Shown piece after piece: positions 33,336 to 43,880 of a stretch of DNA of 64,000 nucleotides. Within the stretch, counting starts at the first letter, position 1. Each line of letters opens with the position of its first letter. This stretch comes from Pseudoips prasinana (Eukaryota; Arthropoda; Insecta; Lepidoptera; Nolidae), in assembly GCA_951640165.1 (NCBI GenBank), contig OX621246.1:645001-709000 (forward strand), in the 5' to 3' direction. The notes beneath the pieces were generated by a model. The model did not search any database and was not told the DNA's origin. It worked only from the letters and a program-made list of their open reading frames with translations. Both the position numbers and the translations under genes were made by a program.

Positions 33336-35530
33336 CTGACCCCCTAGTTCTTGAAGATCCGCATCATGCAGCTCGTAAGTATTTCCGCCACTTTTATTGA
33401 ATATCATACATTGGCATGCCAAATGCGGAAAAAGTTCTTATATCAATTAGCCGATTTCACCTCCATATCGCAACAGCTTGACCACTTTGACTGTCACAAA
33501 GATTTTAGTGAGCGTTCTTTAGATGACGCTTTATCGTTACTGTACGCTAGATTACAAGAATTACGCGAATCTCATGTGCCCTCTAAAATTGTACGTTCTA
33601 GCACGAAGTACCCGCCTTGGTACAAATCGCCGCTGGTTAAAATTCTTAAAGAAAAGTTCAAGCACCTCCAAAAATACAAAAACTATGGTAACTTGTCAGA
33701 CTATAACTCGTTTTTAATTCTAAGAACCTGGGCTAAAACTTTAGAAGTTGTGATGTTTGATCAATATATAAAAGCAACAGAACATAATATCAAGAAATTA
33801 CCCAAAGTTTTCTGGTCCTATGTCAAAAGCAAACAACAATCTTCTAATACTTATCCATCCATCATGACATACGGACATAATTCTTCGGGAGACGGTGCGA
33901 CGATCTGTAACATGTTGAATGATTTCTTTAACTTTAACTACCTTAAAGCCTGCGCGAGTTCATGTGACCCTACTTATAACAATCAATCGCTGACTGACAC
34001 TGCTGCCGATGTTAATTCCGTAGAAGTCTGCGAGGCCGAGGTGCTAAAACTACTCAAGTCGATTGACTTGAACAAGTCTGCGGGACCTGACGGAATCCCA
34101 GCTATTTATATCTCGAAGTGCGCACAAAGTCTATCACTGCCTCTTACTATCTTATATCGACGTTCGCTTAGCGAAGGAGTGATGCCACTTGTTTGGAAGA
34201 CAGCATTTATTACCCCTATTCACAAAAAAGGCCCTAAATATCAAATAGAAAATTATAGACCTAGGTATATCTAAACTATGTTTGTTGGCAAAAGTGTTAG
34301 AAAAGATTGTTTATTCCACGGTGTATCACAGTATCAAACACTCTCTAAACAATGATCAACACGGTTTTTTAAAACACAGGTCTATTGTGTCCAACTTACT
34401 TGTCTGTTCTGACTATCTAACGCAGGTAATGTCTGAGCCCTCCCAGGTAGATGTAGTCTATACAGATTATAAAAAAGCATTTGATCGTATAGATCATCCT
34501 ATTCTTCTAAGAAAATTGCTTAGAGTGGAAATCAGAGGCGACCTATTCAGATGGACCCTTATTATTTTTAATATTTAATAGCGTTGGAAAGATACTGCCT
34601 TCTTAATAAGCTCGAACTTATTGTCTCCAAATGTTACGTCAGTAGTTATACTCGGAAACCGTGTCCTATTATTTATCCATACGAACTCCATAACACAATT
34701 TTAAACCGAACTAATGTCACTAGAGATCTAGGTGTACTCTTTGACACTAAGTTGCTCTTTGACAGTCCTATTGAAAGTATTGTAAGCAAGGCCTCTAAAT
34801 CACTTGGCTTTATTTTAAGACTATCTGCAGATTTAAAAGATGACAAAATTTTATTTGCATTTTGTCCCGAACTTTTAGAAAAGATAGGGTTAATAGCGCG
34901 CACCATACCATTACGGAAAGCTCGCATAATCTTAATTCCCAGCGTTAAGAGTACATACAGGCAAAACTCATTTATTATACGTGCCAGTAGACTTTTTAAC
35001 TGTAATGTATGCCATGTAGGGTTTACTTTGCTTTATGACTGACGTACGTTTTTGTCTTTGCTACGCTCTCCTCCATTAAACCTTGGTATTGAACGGACGT
35101 GTTTTACTGTGCTACTGTCTAGTGACGCCCTATCCATAGATAATACACTTAACTAGCTAGCCATATCTGCAATACCTAAATATCTTTCATTAACAAGCTC
35201 TCTTGTGAATATGATTTGGACCTATTCAATACTAGTGTTTCCAAGCTTAAACATAATTTGTAGCGTGTGACCGTCCCACTCGCACTACCAGGGGTAAGCT
35301 GCCTCTTCGCTATAATTCGTAAGCGGTCGGGATGGGAACGTTCGGTACCTACTTCGCGTTGCCTGTTGCATAGAGGCCCGCGAAAGAGATACAGTAGAGA
35401 GAGACGCCCGGTATCGCAAAATGCGCATAGTCGCTCGTTGCCAGCCGCCCCTACGTTTTCGCGCCTTTTCATATAGTTTGTGTTTAAGTTCATGTCACTC
35501 CTACTGTAAGGTTAATAAACTACTAAAACA
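33336..35530 (+). pseudogene. Jockey-like LINE, reverse transcriptase half (right part of interrupted copy)
   Basis: The sequence right of the insertion continues the endonuclease frame (DPLVLEDPHHAARKYF) and enters the reverse transcriptase: LLKSIDLNKSAGPDGIPAIY, TAFITPIHKKGPKYQIENYR, then after a frameshift LEKIVYSTVYHSIKHSLNND, DQHGFLKHRSIVSNLL and DVVYTDYKKAFDRIDHPILL. The block with the catalytic FADD/YADD motif is deleted at about 34578; the sequence resumes with LELIVSKCYV and TNVTRDLGVLFDTKLLFD near the C-terminus. A 3' untranslated-like tail with AATAAA runs to about 35530. It is dead by frameshifts and deletion. Confidence 0.82.
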
Positions 35531-35730
35531 GTGTTTTGGACTTTACGTTACACCCACCCCCTACAAATTACATTAACGCAAGTTTATTTCTCGTAATTTC
35601 GCATTTGCTAACCCACCTTTAATCTAATTTATTAATGTATTATCTATCAGTGGAAACTTGTAAATGGCTTTCAGATTTCTATTAGTAATGTTTAATGCTA
35701 GCTGTAAGGATCCCAAACAATGTAAAATAA

Positions 35731-36020
35731 GATTAAATTCATGAAACCCTTCTGGGGCTCTACTGGCTAAGTCGCCGAACCTCGATTTCTTAAATGGCTT
35801 CAAATACATAAAGGTTAAAAATGACTTAATCAATCGTTAAATTGGTTTCAACGATGACAATCGATTCCGGACTATTTATGACGTCACATGTGCCCATGGA
35901 AGCCGATTTAACGATTGATTAAGTCATTTTTAACCTTTATTTATTTGAACACCTATTAAGAAATTGATGTTCGGCGACTTAACCGGTAGAGCCCCTGGAT
36001 TGCCACAACATGAATTGACT
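35731..36020. repeat. Nested palindromic elements
   Basis: Inner arms at 35808-35842 and 35906-35940 are perfect 35-base reverse complements. Outer arms at about 35731-35793 and 35956-36020 also pair (AAGTCGCCGAAC and GGGGCTCTAC against their complements). The inner unit looks like a MITE inserted near the centre of a larger foldback element, just 3' of the nuclease-like gene. Confidence 0.8.
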
Positions 36021-36298
36021 TAAAAATTTGGGATTCCAATTTTGAGCTTTTGAGGAATTTGAACCCTCCAAGCATGTGCAACGGGACGAGGATGCTTATT
36101 AAGAAATTGAAGGACAATTTAATTATAGCAATCATTATCACCGGGAAATATTAATAAAATACAAAGAAATATAGTTTCATATTCGAATTTTCTTCATTTT
36201 ACTCTTTTTTAATGACCCCATGCAAAAACCAGAAAGTATGTATGGGAATGTGTGTGTGTGTAAAAAAATAAAACTTTTGAAATGTTTGTTTAATATAA

Positions 36299-39200
36299 TT
36301 AAACAAATAGTTCAGTGAGGAGGCCTTCGTTTCCCTCGTTCGCGTCGAGGAGGTCCCGGGGCATCTCGGAGACGACTTGCGTGAAGTTGTGCAAGCTGCA
36401 GCAGAACACGAGCCCGTTGACCGGCGTCTCGTAGTTGCGGTGGCGGCGCAGCTCGTGCAGCCACGGCACGCGCCCGCACGCGCTCTCGCAGAACACGGCC
36501 TCGCGGATCTCGCTCACGGCCACGAACGGGTCGTTGAGCACCACCAGCGCCAGCGCCTTCCGCAGGCTTCGGGCGTGCACCACCGTCCAGATATATTTGG
36601 GGACGGGAAATCTGTCGCCGGCCTTCAAGAACATTCGGGTCCGCGAGTGCCCGGTGCGGAGGGACAACACGTCGTGGGTGCCCGAGTAGACGTCGATCTC
36701 GGCGTGCGGCCGCGACGACTTCAGGAACTTGGCGACGTCGCGGTGCAGGTTCTCCAAGTTGCCCTCGGCGACGCTCGCCCAGGTGGCCACGCGGTTCGAG
36801 ACGAAGTCGGACGCGCGCACGTTTTGGTCGTCGAAGTAGCGCCCGCTCAGCAGCTTGGCCGACGTCAAGGTCTGCGCGGCGAAGGTGAAATGTTCGTGCT
36901 TGAACATCTCGCGCAGGCGCCGGTTGAGGCGCGCGTCGTCGGAGTACAGGCGCTCGCCGGCGTGGCGCGTGGCCGCGTCGAACATGTGGTTGAAGTTGCC
37001 CAGCACGCTCAGCGGCGCGCCGCGCTCGGCGTGCGGGGGGAGCGCCAGCGCGTTGCGCGCCGCGTTGCTGGCGCGGGCGCGCACGGCCAGCGCGCGGTCG
37101 GGGTCGAAGCACACGGTGGCCAGGTGGCGCACGCCCGCCTCGCGCACGCGGTAGGCGCGGCCCTGCAGCGGCGGCCCGCAGCTATCCACCTGCCAACGAA
37201 CGACGCGCTTCAAATACCTACGTTCCTTTGCGGGAGCCGAAGAGATGCAAGCGGAAATAAAGTACCTGGTGCAAGACGTCCTCGAACATGCTCTCCTGAC
37301 AGCCCAGCTCCAGCAGATGGCGTAGTCGGCCGTCGAGCGGCACCCGGTAGCGGCCCGCCTCACATGCCACGGCGAGGGTGGCGTGCAGCGGGTAGGCGAG
37401 GAAGTTGCCGCTGCCGCAGCTCAGCGTGAGCTCGTCGCCCGACGCGGCGGTCAGCGTGGCGTTGGCCGCGCGGTGCGACGTCACCAGCGGCATGTTGTCC
37501 GGCACACACTCCGCACACGCCAGCTCGATAACGCATGGTGCTGGTGAACAAAATGCGAATTACGTTTGAAGAATGAATAATCGCCGACTATCAATGTCCC
37601 TTTCATACAGATATATCGTGGAATTTCTATACCTTCGCAAACTTAATTTTTTTACCGACTTAAAAATCAAAAGGTTATCAATGCGACGGCCTGCCTGAAG
37701 GGCTATAAACGGTCGCACCGACCGCGCGACCGGCGCGCGGCGTCAGGCGCCACTGACGCGTGTACTCGTTACCTTATAGCAGTGCATTATTCAATGTTTT
37801 GTCTATATGATGCAGTTTGTCTATTTTTTGTGAACCGATAGTGATATTTTTTTGAATCAATAATTATAATAATTATTGTATAGTTGATACAGTAAGAACG
37901 TAAAAAATGCTATGATAGTATAAATTATTTCTTATAGGTTAAACGCTTGCTGTATGGCCCCACATACATTTTGTTTCAATCGGTTGCGGTAAAGTTTATA
38001 TATTCAAACAGCAATAATTTTGAGAGCATTTAAGGAACACATCACAATAACCGGTTATAATTGCACATTAATCTCAATCTGTAGTATTCGCATGGCGTAA
38101 AACTTTACATGTGTAAGACAATCCTACTAATATTATAAATGCGGAAGTTTATGAGTATGGGTGGATGTATGGATGTTTGTTACGCTTTAACGCAAAAACT
38201 ACGCAACGGATATTGCTGAAACTTTGTAGTAATATAGCTTATATATCCGAATAACACATAGGCTATAACTAATAAAGTTTAACAGGGGTAAAACTGCGGG
38301 GCACAGCTAGTATTATTATACATTTAAGGATTAACACAAATAGTGAGAGCTTTATACACCTATGAAACTGAGACACGCGGAAGAATAACGACTTTTTATT
38401 TAATATTTCTCAAACTGGTTTGTTTCATTAGGTAGTTCAGTTTCATGGGTAGCTGGCGCTCCTTAAGTTATGTGGACTGTGTACCTATGTTACACCTTGT
38501 GAAACATTTTTTAGACCAGCTCTTAAATCACTGGGGTTTTATGGAAGAGCGAGTTTGCTTTTAAGTAACTTATCCTACTAATATTTGGACCGATTAATGG
38601 AACTTCGCGTTATTTAGATTAAGTTTTTTTTAATAATTATTATGATTATCACATCTTAAACTTTCCTGACGGAACTGATAGTTCACCGATATTGTACGGC
38701 TCATAGATATGGATATTTTGCCGCCCTTTTCTTTTTGAATATGGAGCGCGTGTGAACCCCGGGCGGGTGGACTGCGGATAATTCAAGAATAGTTTCTGGG
38801 CTTATGTATTAGGGCAGTGAATCAAACATTCCTTAGGCGGATTGACTGAGGCGGATACGGTTATTGTGGTCAAAGGATGTGTGTCCCATGCTTCCTCATC
38901 GATATAATCAAAATTCTAAGTATGCCATATTTTAAAACATAATTGGAGCAATTTAAGGTTCAGTCATAAAATTGGAGCAATCACAACTTCGTTACTATGA
39001 TTTGTTGAATGTGTGTAAGCTGGACAAACGTGTCTCCAGCTGACACATGCCGTTGGGGCAAAAGTCAAAACCAGTGATGTGAGGGTTTTAAAATATAGTC
39101 AAAAATTTAACTCATATTTTTGAAGTTATACTTCTTTTGGCGCGATGGAGAAAAATGATGAGAGTGAATTTTTACGATGCACGCGCACACCGACACCAAA

Positions 39201-42200
39201 AAATTTAACAGCATGAAGTTAGTTCTAGGTGGTATGAAAATGTATGAGAGTGAATTTTTACGATGCGCGCGCATCGTAAAAATAACAGCATGACGTTAGT
39301 TCTAGGTGGTATGAAAATTGATAACTATATTCAAGTTGTATATTAAGAAGTATAACTTCTAACGCGTGTACATAAGTATACACAAGTTTTTTTTTAAGTT
39401 ATACTTCTTTTGGCGCTATGGAGAAAAATGATGAGAGTGAATTTTTACGATGCGCGCGCACACCGACACCAAAAAATTTAACAGCATGAAGTTAGTTCTA
39501 GGTGGTATGGAAATTGATAACTATGTTCAAGTTGTATATTAAGAAGTATAACTTCTAACGCGTGTACATAAGTACACACAAGTTTATTTTTATTTTATAA
39601 TAATAATAATATCTTTTATAATAATATCTCAGGATAATTGCAGCAATGAGAGCCAAAAAATCTAACCATCACACTCAAATATTATTTAAACTACGATCAT
39701 AAAACCATGTGCGAGCTGTAGAGACGTGTCCCTGGCTTACACGTGTGTATCTTCGTAATTATTTAAGCTACGATTATGGACCTACTATACCTCAAAATTC
39801 TCAGCTAAATTGCAGCATTAGGCTCCAAATTTTTCATACCCTTAGCTCGAATAGTTATTGAGCTACGAAGCAATAAGTATGTGTAAGCTGGGGACACGTC
39901 ACACGGGCTTACACATGGCGAATTACTGTAATTATGTAAGTTGCAGTTTTATTTTAAAGATCAAATAATTACTGTAATTATATAAGTTGCAGTTTTCTTT
40001 TAAAGATCAAATAACCGCTCCCGCCCGACTGAATATATTCGATGAGTTTTGGCGCCAACGCGGAAAAAGACGCATCAGGGCATTGTTTCATTTTAAAAAA
40101 CGTGTAAATTCAAGTTTTTATGTGTAAATATGGTGGGTTTTTAGACATAACATCATGGACAACGTACACAAGTGGAGGAAAGTGCCATATTGCCGTGAAT
40201 TGCGATTTTCTGTGTTGAATCTAAAACTCCATATAAGCCTCTAGTAAAGTCTCCACTGCTTTACTGGGGTATGACAAGGACTACGTATGACTTGACTGTG
40301 ACGGACTTTACTTGACATGACTAGAATAAATGAAATAATAATATAATTTCCGGACGGCTCATAAGGCCGAAGAAGCCAGAGCCGTAAAACTGAATTAAAA
40401 AACAATTAAAACTGAATATTTTGAAAATTTTGGCGTTAAAACCGTATTTGGCTTATAATTTTGTACGTAAAAGGCCTAGAGATTTGAAATTATGCCTCGT
40501 ATGTGCTCCGATTATAACATGTTACCTATTTGATCTTTAAAAGAAAAATTTTATGACTGAAACCTTAAATTGCTCCAATTATGCTTTAAAATATGGCATA
40601 CTTAGAATTTCGATTATATCAATGAGGAAGCTGGGCCACACACATGGTCAAAGGTATCGGCGGAACGTCGCAAATTATAAGAGATACAGTCGATCTCAAA
40701 TGCTGCAAAAGCTGCACGTAAAACAGATTTCTGGCGTGGCGACGCATGCCGTGACGCATCCGCAATCGACTTTTTATTTTATCATTATGACATATTTAGT
40801 TCCTATCACAATATGTTCTTTTCTGCATATTACTTTTATAAAATAATGTCGATGTTTCACATCGGCTAGGCGTCCCGTGACGGCTCACATTTTTTTTATG
40901 TATGTATACAGGAAAATTTTTTAAGCAGTGCGTCTAGCACGAGTTCCTGCAGTTTACTTACTCGATCACACGTACAGTTTCCCCCATACATTGAGCACCA
41001 GCGCCTCTCACGGAAACTATTAAGAACTAAAACTCTGGTGCTCATTGTATGGGACGAAACTGTACGTGTGATCGAGTAAGTAAACTGCAGGAACTCGTGC
41101 TAGACGCACAGTGCGCAAACGCGCTAACATAAATAAATTTAAATAAACACGTAAGTATATTTTTAAATTGATATGGCTTAATATTAAAAATAAAGTTATC
41201 GCTAACGAAAGATGTTTTGGTAGGTACTTTAGAAAGTGCTTGTATGGGGAGACGCCGCGCGCCCCGGCGTGCTATCAGCTGTGCACTCTATGCTCCAGCG
41301 TACAATCTGCGCAGGTTACTGACCTCTAATGTTGCCCTCAAGTTATTTGTAAGGGTAGTTCCTTCATGCTTTCCTGGACTGAGGGTCATCAAAGCGTAGA
41401 AAATAAAATATTAAGATAAATTGCATTCAGCCAATTATAACAAAAATAATAAAATTTACATTGCCCTATTAGACAAAAACGGGCCCTAATATAGTTGGTA
41501 ATCCCCGCGCATACGTTGGCACTAAAACGTACTTGGTGATGCATCTCTCGTAGATTGTTAATGACTTGACTATCATTGTGTAGGTATGTACATTGTTGGA
41601 CTAATATAATTCTTCTTCTTTCTTAGATTAGAATAATGCCTCATCCGTCCTCAAGATATTGGCTTCCCGGCGATTTAGAAGCCACTTGCATAAAAGGATT
41701 GACGTGGTTGTAACCGCGGTGTTGTTGTGGGGCCGCGGGGATGACGTTCTCGTCGCAGTCTCGCCGCATGAAAATTATGACTGTATCACTATTTTACTGA
41801 CTTCAAATCGGAAAAAATACTAAATAATAAATGTCAATATGTTCTATTTATTGATACAGAACCACCAAAAAAAGATGTTAAAGAGTTTTCCTGTATAATA
41901 CAGCAGTATGTGCTTAAACACAGGTGCAATTTCTATTTCCTTCGCTCTCATGATCCGGTGCGACGGGCAAGCTAGTCAGGTGCAGGACCGACGGCTTTAC
42001 ACCTGCCAACTTCCAGACTCCGGGCTGATGTTCAGAATATTTCTTAACAGAAATATCTCAATGTCACTGACTTCACCCGAGATTTAAATCCAAATTTAAT
42101 TTTTAGCAGTTGAATACGCTACTGCTAGAGGAACAGCAGCCTACCTCAGCAAAATTTCTCCTTCTTAGATTATGTTCTTATTTTCTGGTGGCGGCTATTC

Positions 42201-42943
42201 TATGTTCTTATCTTACGAGTAGGTAATTAGAACTCGTTGCGTATAAATGTTCCCCAATTACAAATTTTAGCCCTTAGTAACTTTGTTCGTAAATCAAATT
42301 TGCATGGTATAGAAAGAAAGATATAATTTTATTTTCATTACAAATACGGAAAATACATTTAATGTGGTACCTATACATTTTAATCATTATTAATTTTATC
42401 CGTACTGGTATGAAAAATGGCCCTATCTCAGCTAGTACCTACTGCATTTCTGCAGTGCTGATCTTCCGATAGGGCCAGTAGGTACTGGCAGCGTGATACC
42501 AGACGAATTTAAATTATAATACTTACAAGCTAAGAAAAAATCCTGGATTGATACGACATTATAGGTACATAGCTACACTTAAAGATTATTATTATGATGA
42601 AATATAGAACAGAAGAATAGAACAGAACAGAGAGAAAAATTATTAACAACAAAAAAATATAAATAACAGTTAACGCTCATAACAATATCATTACACATAA
42701 ATAACATACAATCACATTACTCATCCCATGTATATGTGATTGACGAAAAAAAGTTTTCTGGGATAATGTTCTGAAAAGTTATCTCTGAGAACTGAATATA
42801 AAAAGGAGACAATATTTTACTGGGGTGGTATAGATACCTATTATTCAATATCTTGTGGTAAAACAATTTCTCAAATACTTACGATCGGTGAAATGTGCGA
42901 GTTTGGCACAAAGCGTGAGCAGCAATAGTGTTGCAAGTGCCAT
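36299..42943 (-). CDS. Secreted DNA/RNA non-specific endonuclease-like (dsRNase-like) protein, probably inactive
   Basis: Three exons fit: 42943-42883 (ATG and signal peptide MALATLLLLTLCAKLA, donor C|GTAAGT), 37540-37266 and 37189-36299 (stop TAA). Phases match at both joins; intron 2 is only 76 bases. The 408-residue product has the layout of insect extracellular dsRNases: a signal peptide, a cysteine-bearing N-terminal region (ELTLSCGSGNFL; CQESMFEDVLHQVDSCGPPL) and a C-terminal Endonuclease_NS-like domain from about residue 175. Where active members carry the Asp-Arg-Gly-His motif, this one reads DDQN (residues 232-235), so the general-base histidine seems lost. The downstream NxGxWxxLE-type segment reads EGNLENLHRD. 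Family relatives cleave nucleic acids outside the cell or in the gut; this member may be a pseudo-enzyme. The family call is from pattern memory. The joining of exon 1 is inference from phase and the signal peptide. Confidence 0.7.
38119..38315 (+). repeat. Dispersed repeat ending GGGGCACAGCTAGT
   Basis: It runs from ATCCTACTAATATTATAAAT to CTGCGGGGCACAGCTAGTAT, a layout I recognise as a frequent lepidopteran interspersed repeat. Related pieces are at about 26567-26710 (CTAATATTATAAAGAGGAAAG), 13702-13830 (CTAGCTGTGCCCCGCGG) and 12210-12235. Confidence 0.65.
39122..39359. mobile_element. GAAGTTATACTTCTT inverted-repeat element, copy 2 (long form, uninterrupted)
   Basis: Same ends as the copy at 15107. 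Two related modules, each containing GTTAGTTCTAGGTGGTATG, make the long form. It lies within intron 1 of the nuclease-like gene. Confidence 0.8.
39396..39555. mobile_element. GAAGTTATACTTCTT inverted-repeat element, copy 3 (short form)
   Basis: It follows copy 2 after 36 bases and has a single internal module. Both copies are followed by the same flank, ACGCGTGTACATAAGTA. Confidence 0.8.
40044..40395 (+). repeat. GTTTTGGCGCCAA dispersed repeat, full copy
   Basis: It contains both blocks found separately at 14282 and 17060. No coding frame and no clear terminal inverted repeat, so the class is unknown. Confidence 0.75.
40928..41109. mobile_element. Foldback MITE, 182 bp, arms of about 75 bp
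   Basis: The sequence begins GTGCGTCTAGCACGAGTTCC and ends with its reverse complement; about 75 bases per arm pair almost perfectly around a short loop near 41020. It could form a strong hairpin if transcribed in intron 1 of the nuclease-like gene. Confidence 0.9.
41110..42882. other. Distal part of intron 1 of the nuclease-like gene
   Basis: No exon or element recognised. GGCCCTATC at 42419 and GATAGGGCC at 42467 form a short inverted repeat around TAGTACCTACTG. Confidence 0.4.
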
Positions 42944-42984
42944 GTCTCCGGCGCGCGTCCGCCGACTAGGCGACTGCGCGGTAT

Positions 42985-43057
42985 CGCGCCCTCCTGACTC
43001 CGTGACCCGCGATAGCGCGCCCTCCTGACTCCGTGACCCGCGATAGCGCGCCCTCTC
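42985..43057 (-). repeat. 31-bp tandem repeat in the 5' leader/promoter of the nuclease-like gene
   Basis: A unit containing CCCTCCTGACTCCGTGACCC and GCGATAGCGCG occurs twice with a third partial copy, ending about 40 bases upstream of the ATG at 42943. It is GC-rich in an AT-rich setting and contains CGCGATAGCGCG-type partial palindromes. Confidence 0.75.
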
Positions 43058-43314
43058 GATACGGACTCGTCACACAAGTACGTTTGTTTTGATCACTCAC
43101 AATTCTCGCATACATCTTGCTAAGGACGTTTAACCCTGTCTTTATCTGCGAAATGTATCCCGTCTGTGCGATTCATTCGTAATTCAACAAATTATAAATA
43201 TAATACCTAACAGAGTTAGCTACTTGCATTGTTGCTAATGATCATTGGCATTTATTGTATGGGCAGTGGTTACCCTTCACTTTGTTCAAGTCGCCCAGTA
43301 CGCCTCTGACATGG

Positions 43315-43668
43315 CTAAAGGTGAGTATAGACTACAACATTTTTTCGAGCATTTCTGTGTAACGTAACGTTCTTACGAATTGTACAATACAGGCAAAATC
43401 TCAGTGTCCAAAGCATATCCATGTAATGTAACGTTCCTGCGAATGCTCGGCGTTGTTACGGGTAAATACTCACAGTGAGTGTGCATTTACCGACATTATG
43501 CTCGACGAAATGTTACACCAATATGCTCGGTGGTTTGTACAATAGGCTGTAACAAAGAGGCCAGCGTTCTCGACGCTTAGTTCGTAAAAGGATGATACAC
43601 TAGAACATATCATAGAGCAGCTCGTTGTTCTGTTACAAGTAAATGTTGTAGTCTATACTCACCTTTAG
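43315..43668. mobile_element. MITE with perfect 28-bp terminal inverted repeats
   Basis: The left end starts CTAAAGGTGAGTATAGACTA and the right end is its exact reverse complement over 28 bases. If the TA in CTA/TAG is the target duplication, the element spans 43318-43665 and would be Tc1/mariner-like. It lies upstream of the nuclease-like gene. Confidence 0.85.
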
Positions 43669-43674
43669 ACTATT

Positions 43675-43880
43675 GTCTTATAACTACAACCGGGACCGAC
43701 AGCTTAAACGTGCCCTCGGAATTAGACGAACACTAACAATTAAACTACTCAGGCTGTCTAAACGCCGATCGCTTGTGGATGTGTGCGTTATAATTGCTCC
43801 GCCTAGTTACCCAAACAGAAAAATATTTCGCCAGACAAAATTTGTGGAAATCCAAAGGAACAAACCAAAAATAAAGAAGT
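43675..43880 (+). repeat. Second relic with CCGGGACCGACAGCTT
   Basis: It directly follows the MITE at 43315-43668. A 70-codon frame runs through it, but the match to 5152 shows it is repeat sequence. Confidence 0.4.

Larger units (their letters stand above)
38873..40660. mobile_element. Composite inverted-repeat element with nested repeats, nuclease-like gene intron 1
   Basis: Arms at about 38873-38975 and 40548-40655 are reverse complements (for example AATTCTAAGTATGCCATATT against AATATGGCATACTTAGAATT). Between them lie the two GAAGTTATACTTCTT elements and a GTTTTGGCGCCAA repeat. Related modules with GTGTAAGCTGG and ACACGTC occur at about 39015, 39715 and 39885. It appears to be a non-autonomous transposon that collected later insertions. 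Confidence 0.65.

Noticed and set aside
36312..37112. 266-codon alternative minus-strand frame
   Set aside because: Out-of-frame reading of GC-rich exon 3 of the nuclease-like gene; Arg/Ala-only composition.
36377..37429. 350-codon plus-strand frame opposite the nuclease-like exons
   Set aside because: GC-rich shadow of the minus-strand gene, crossing its 76-base intron. No family motifs.
42985..43057. CRISPR-like array
   Set aside because: Two and a half contiguous repeats without spacers in an insect genome; a simple tandem repeat.
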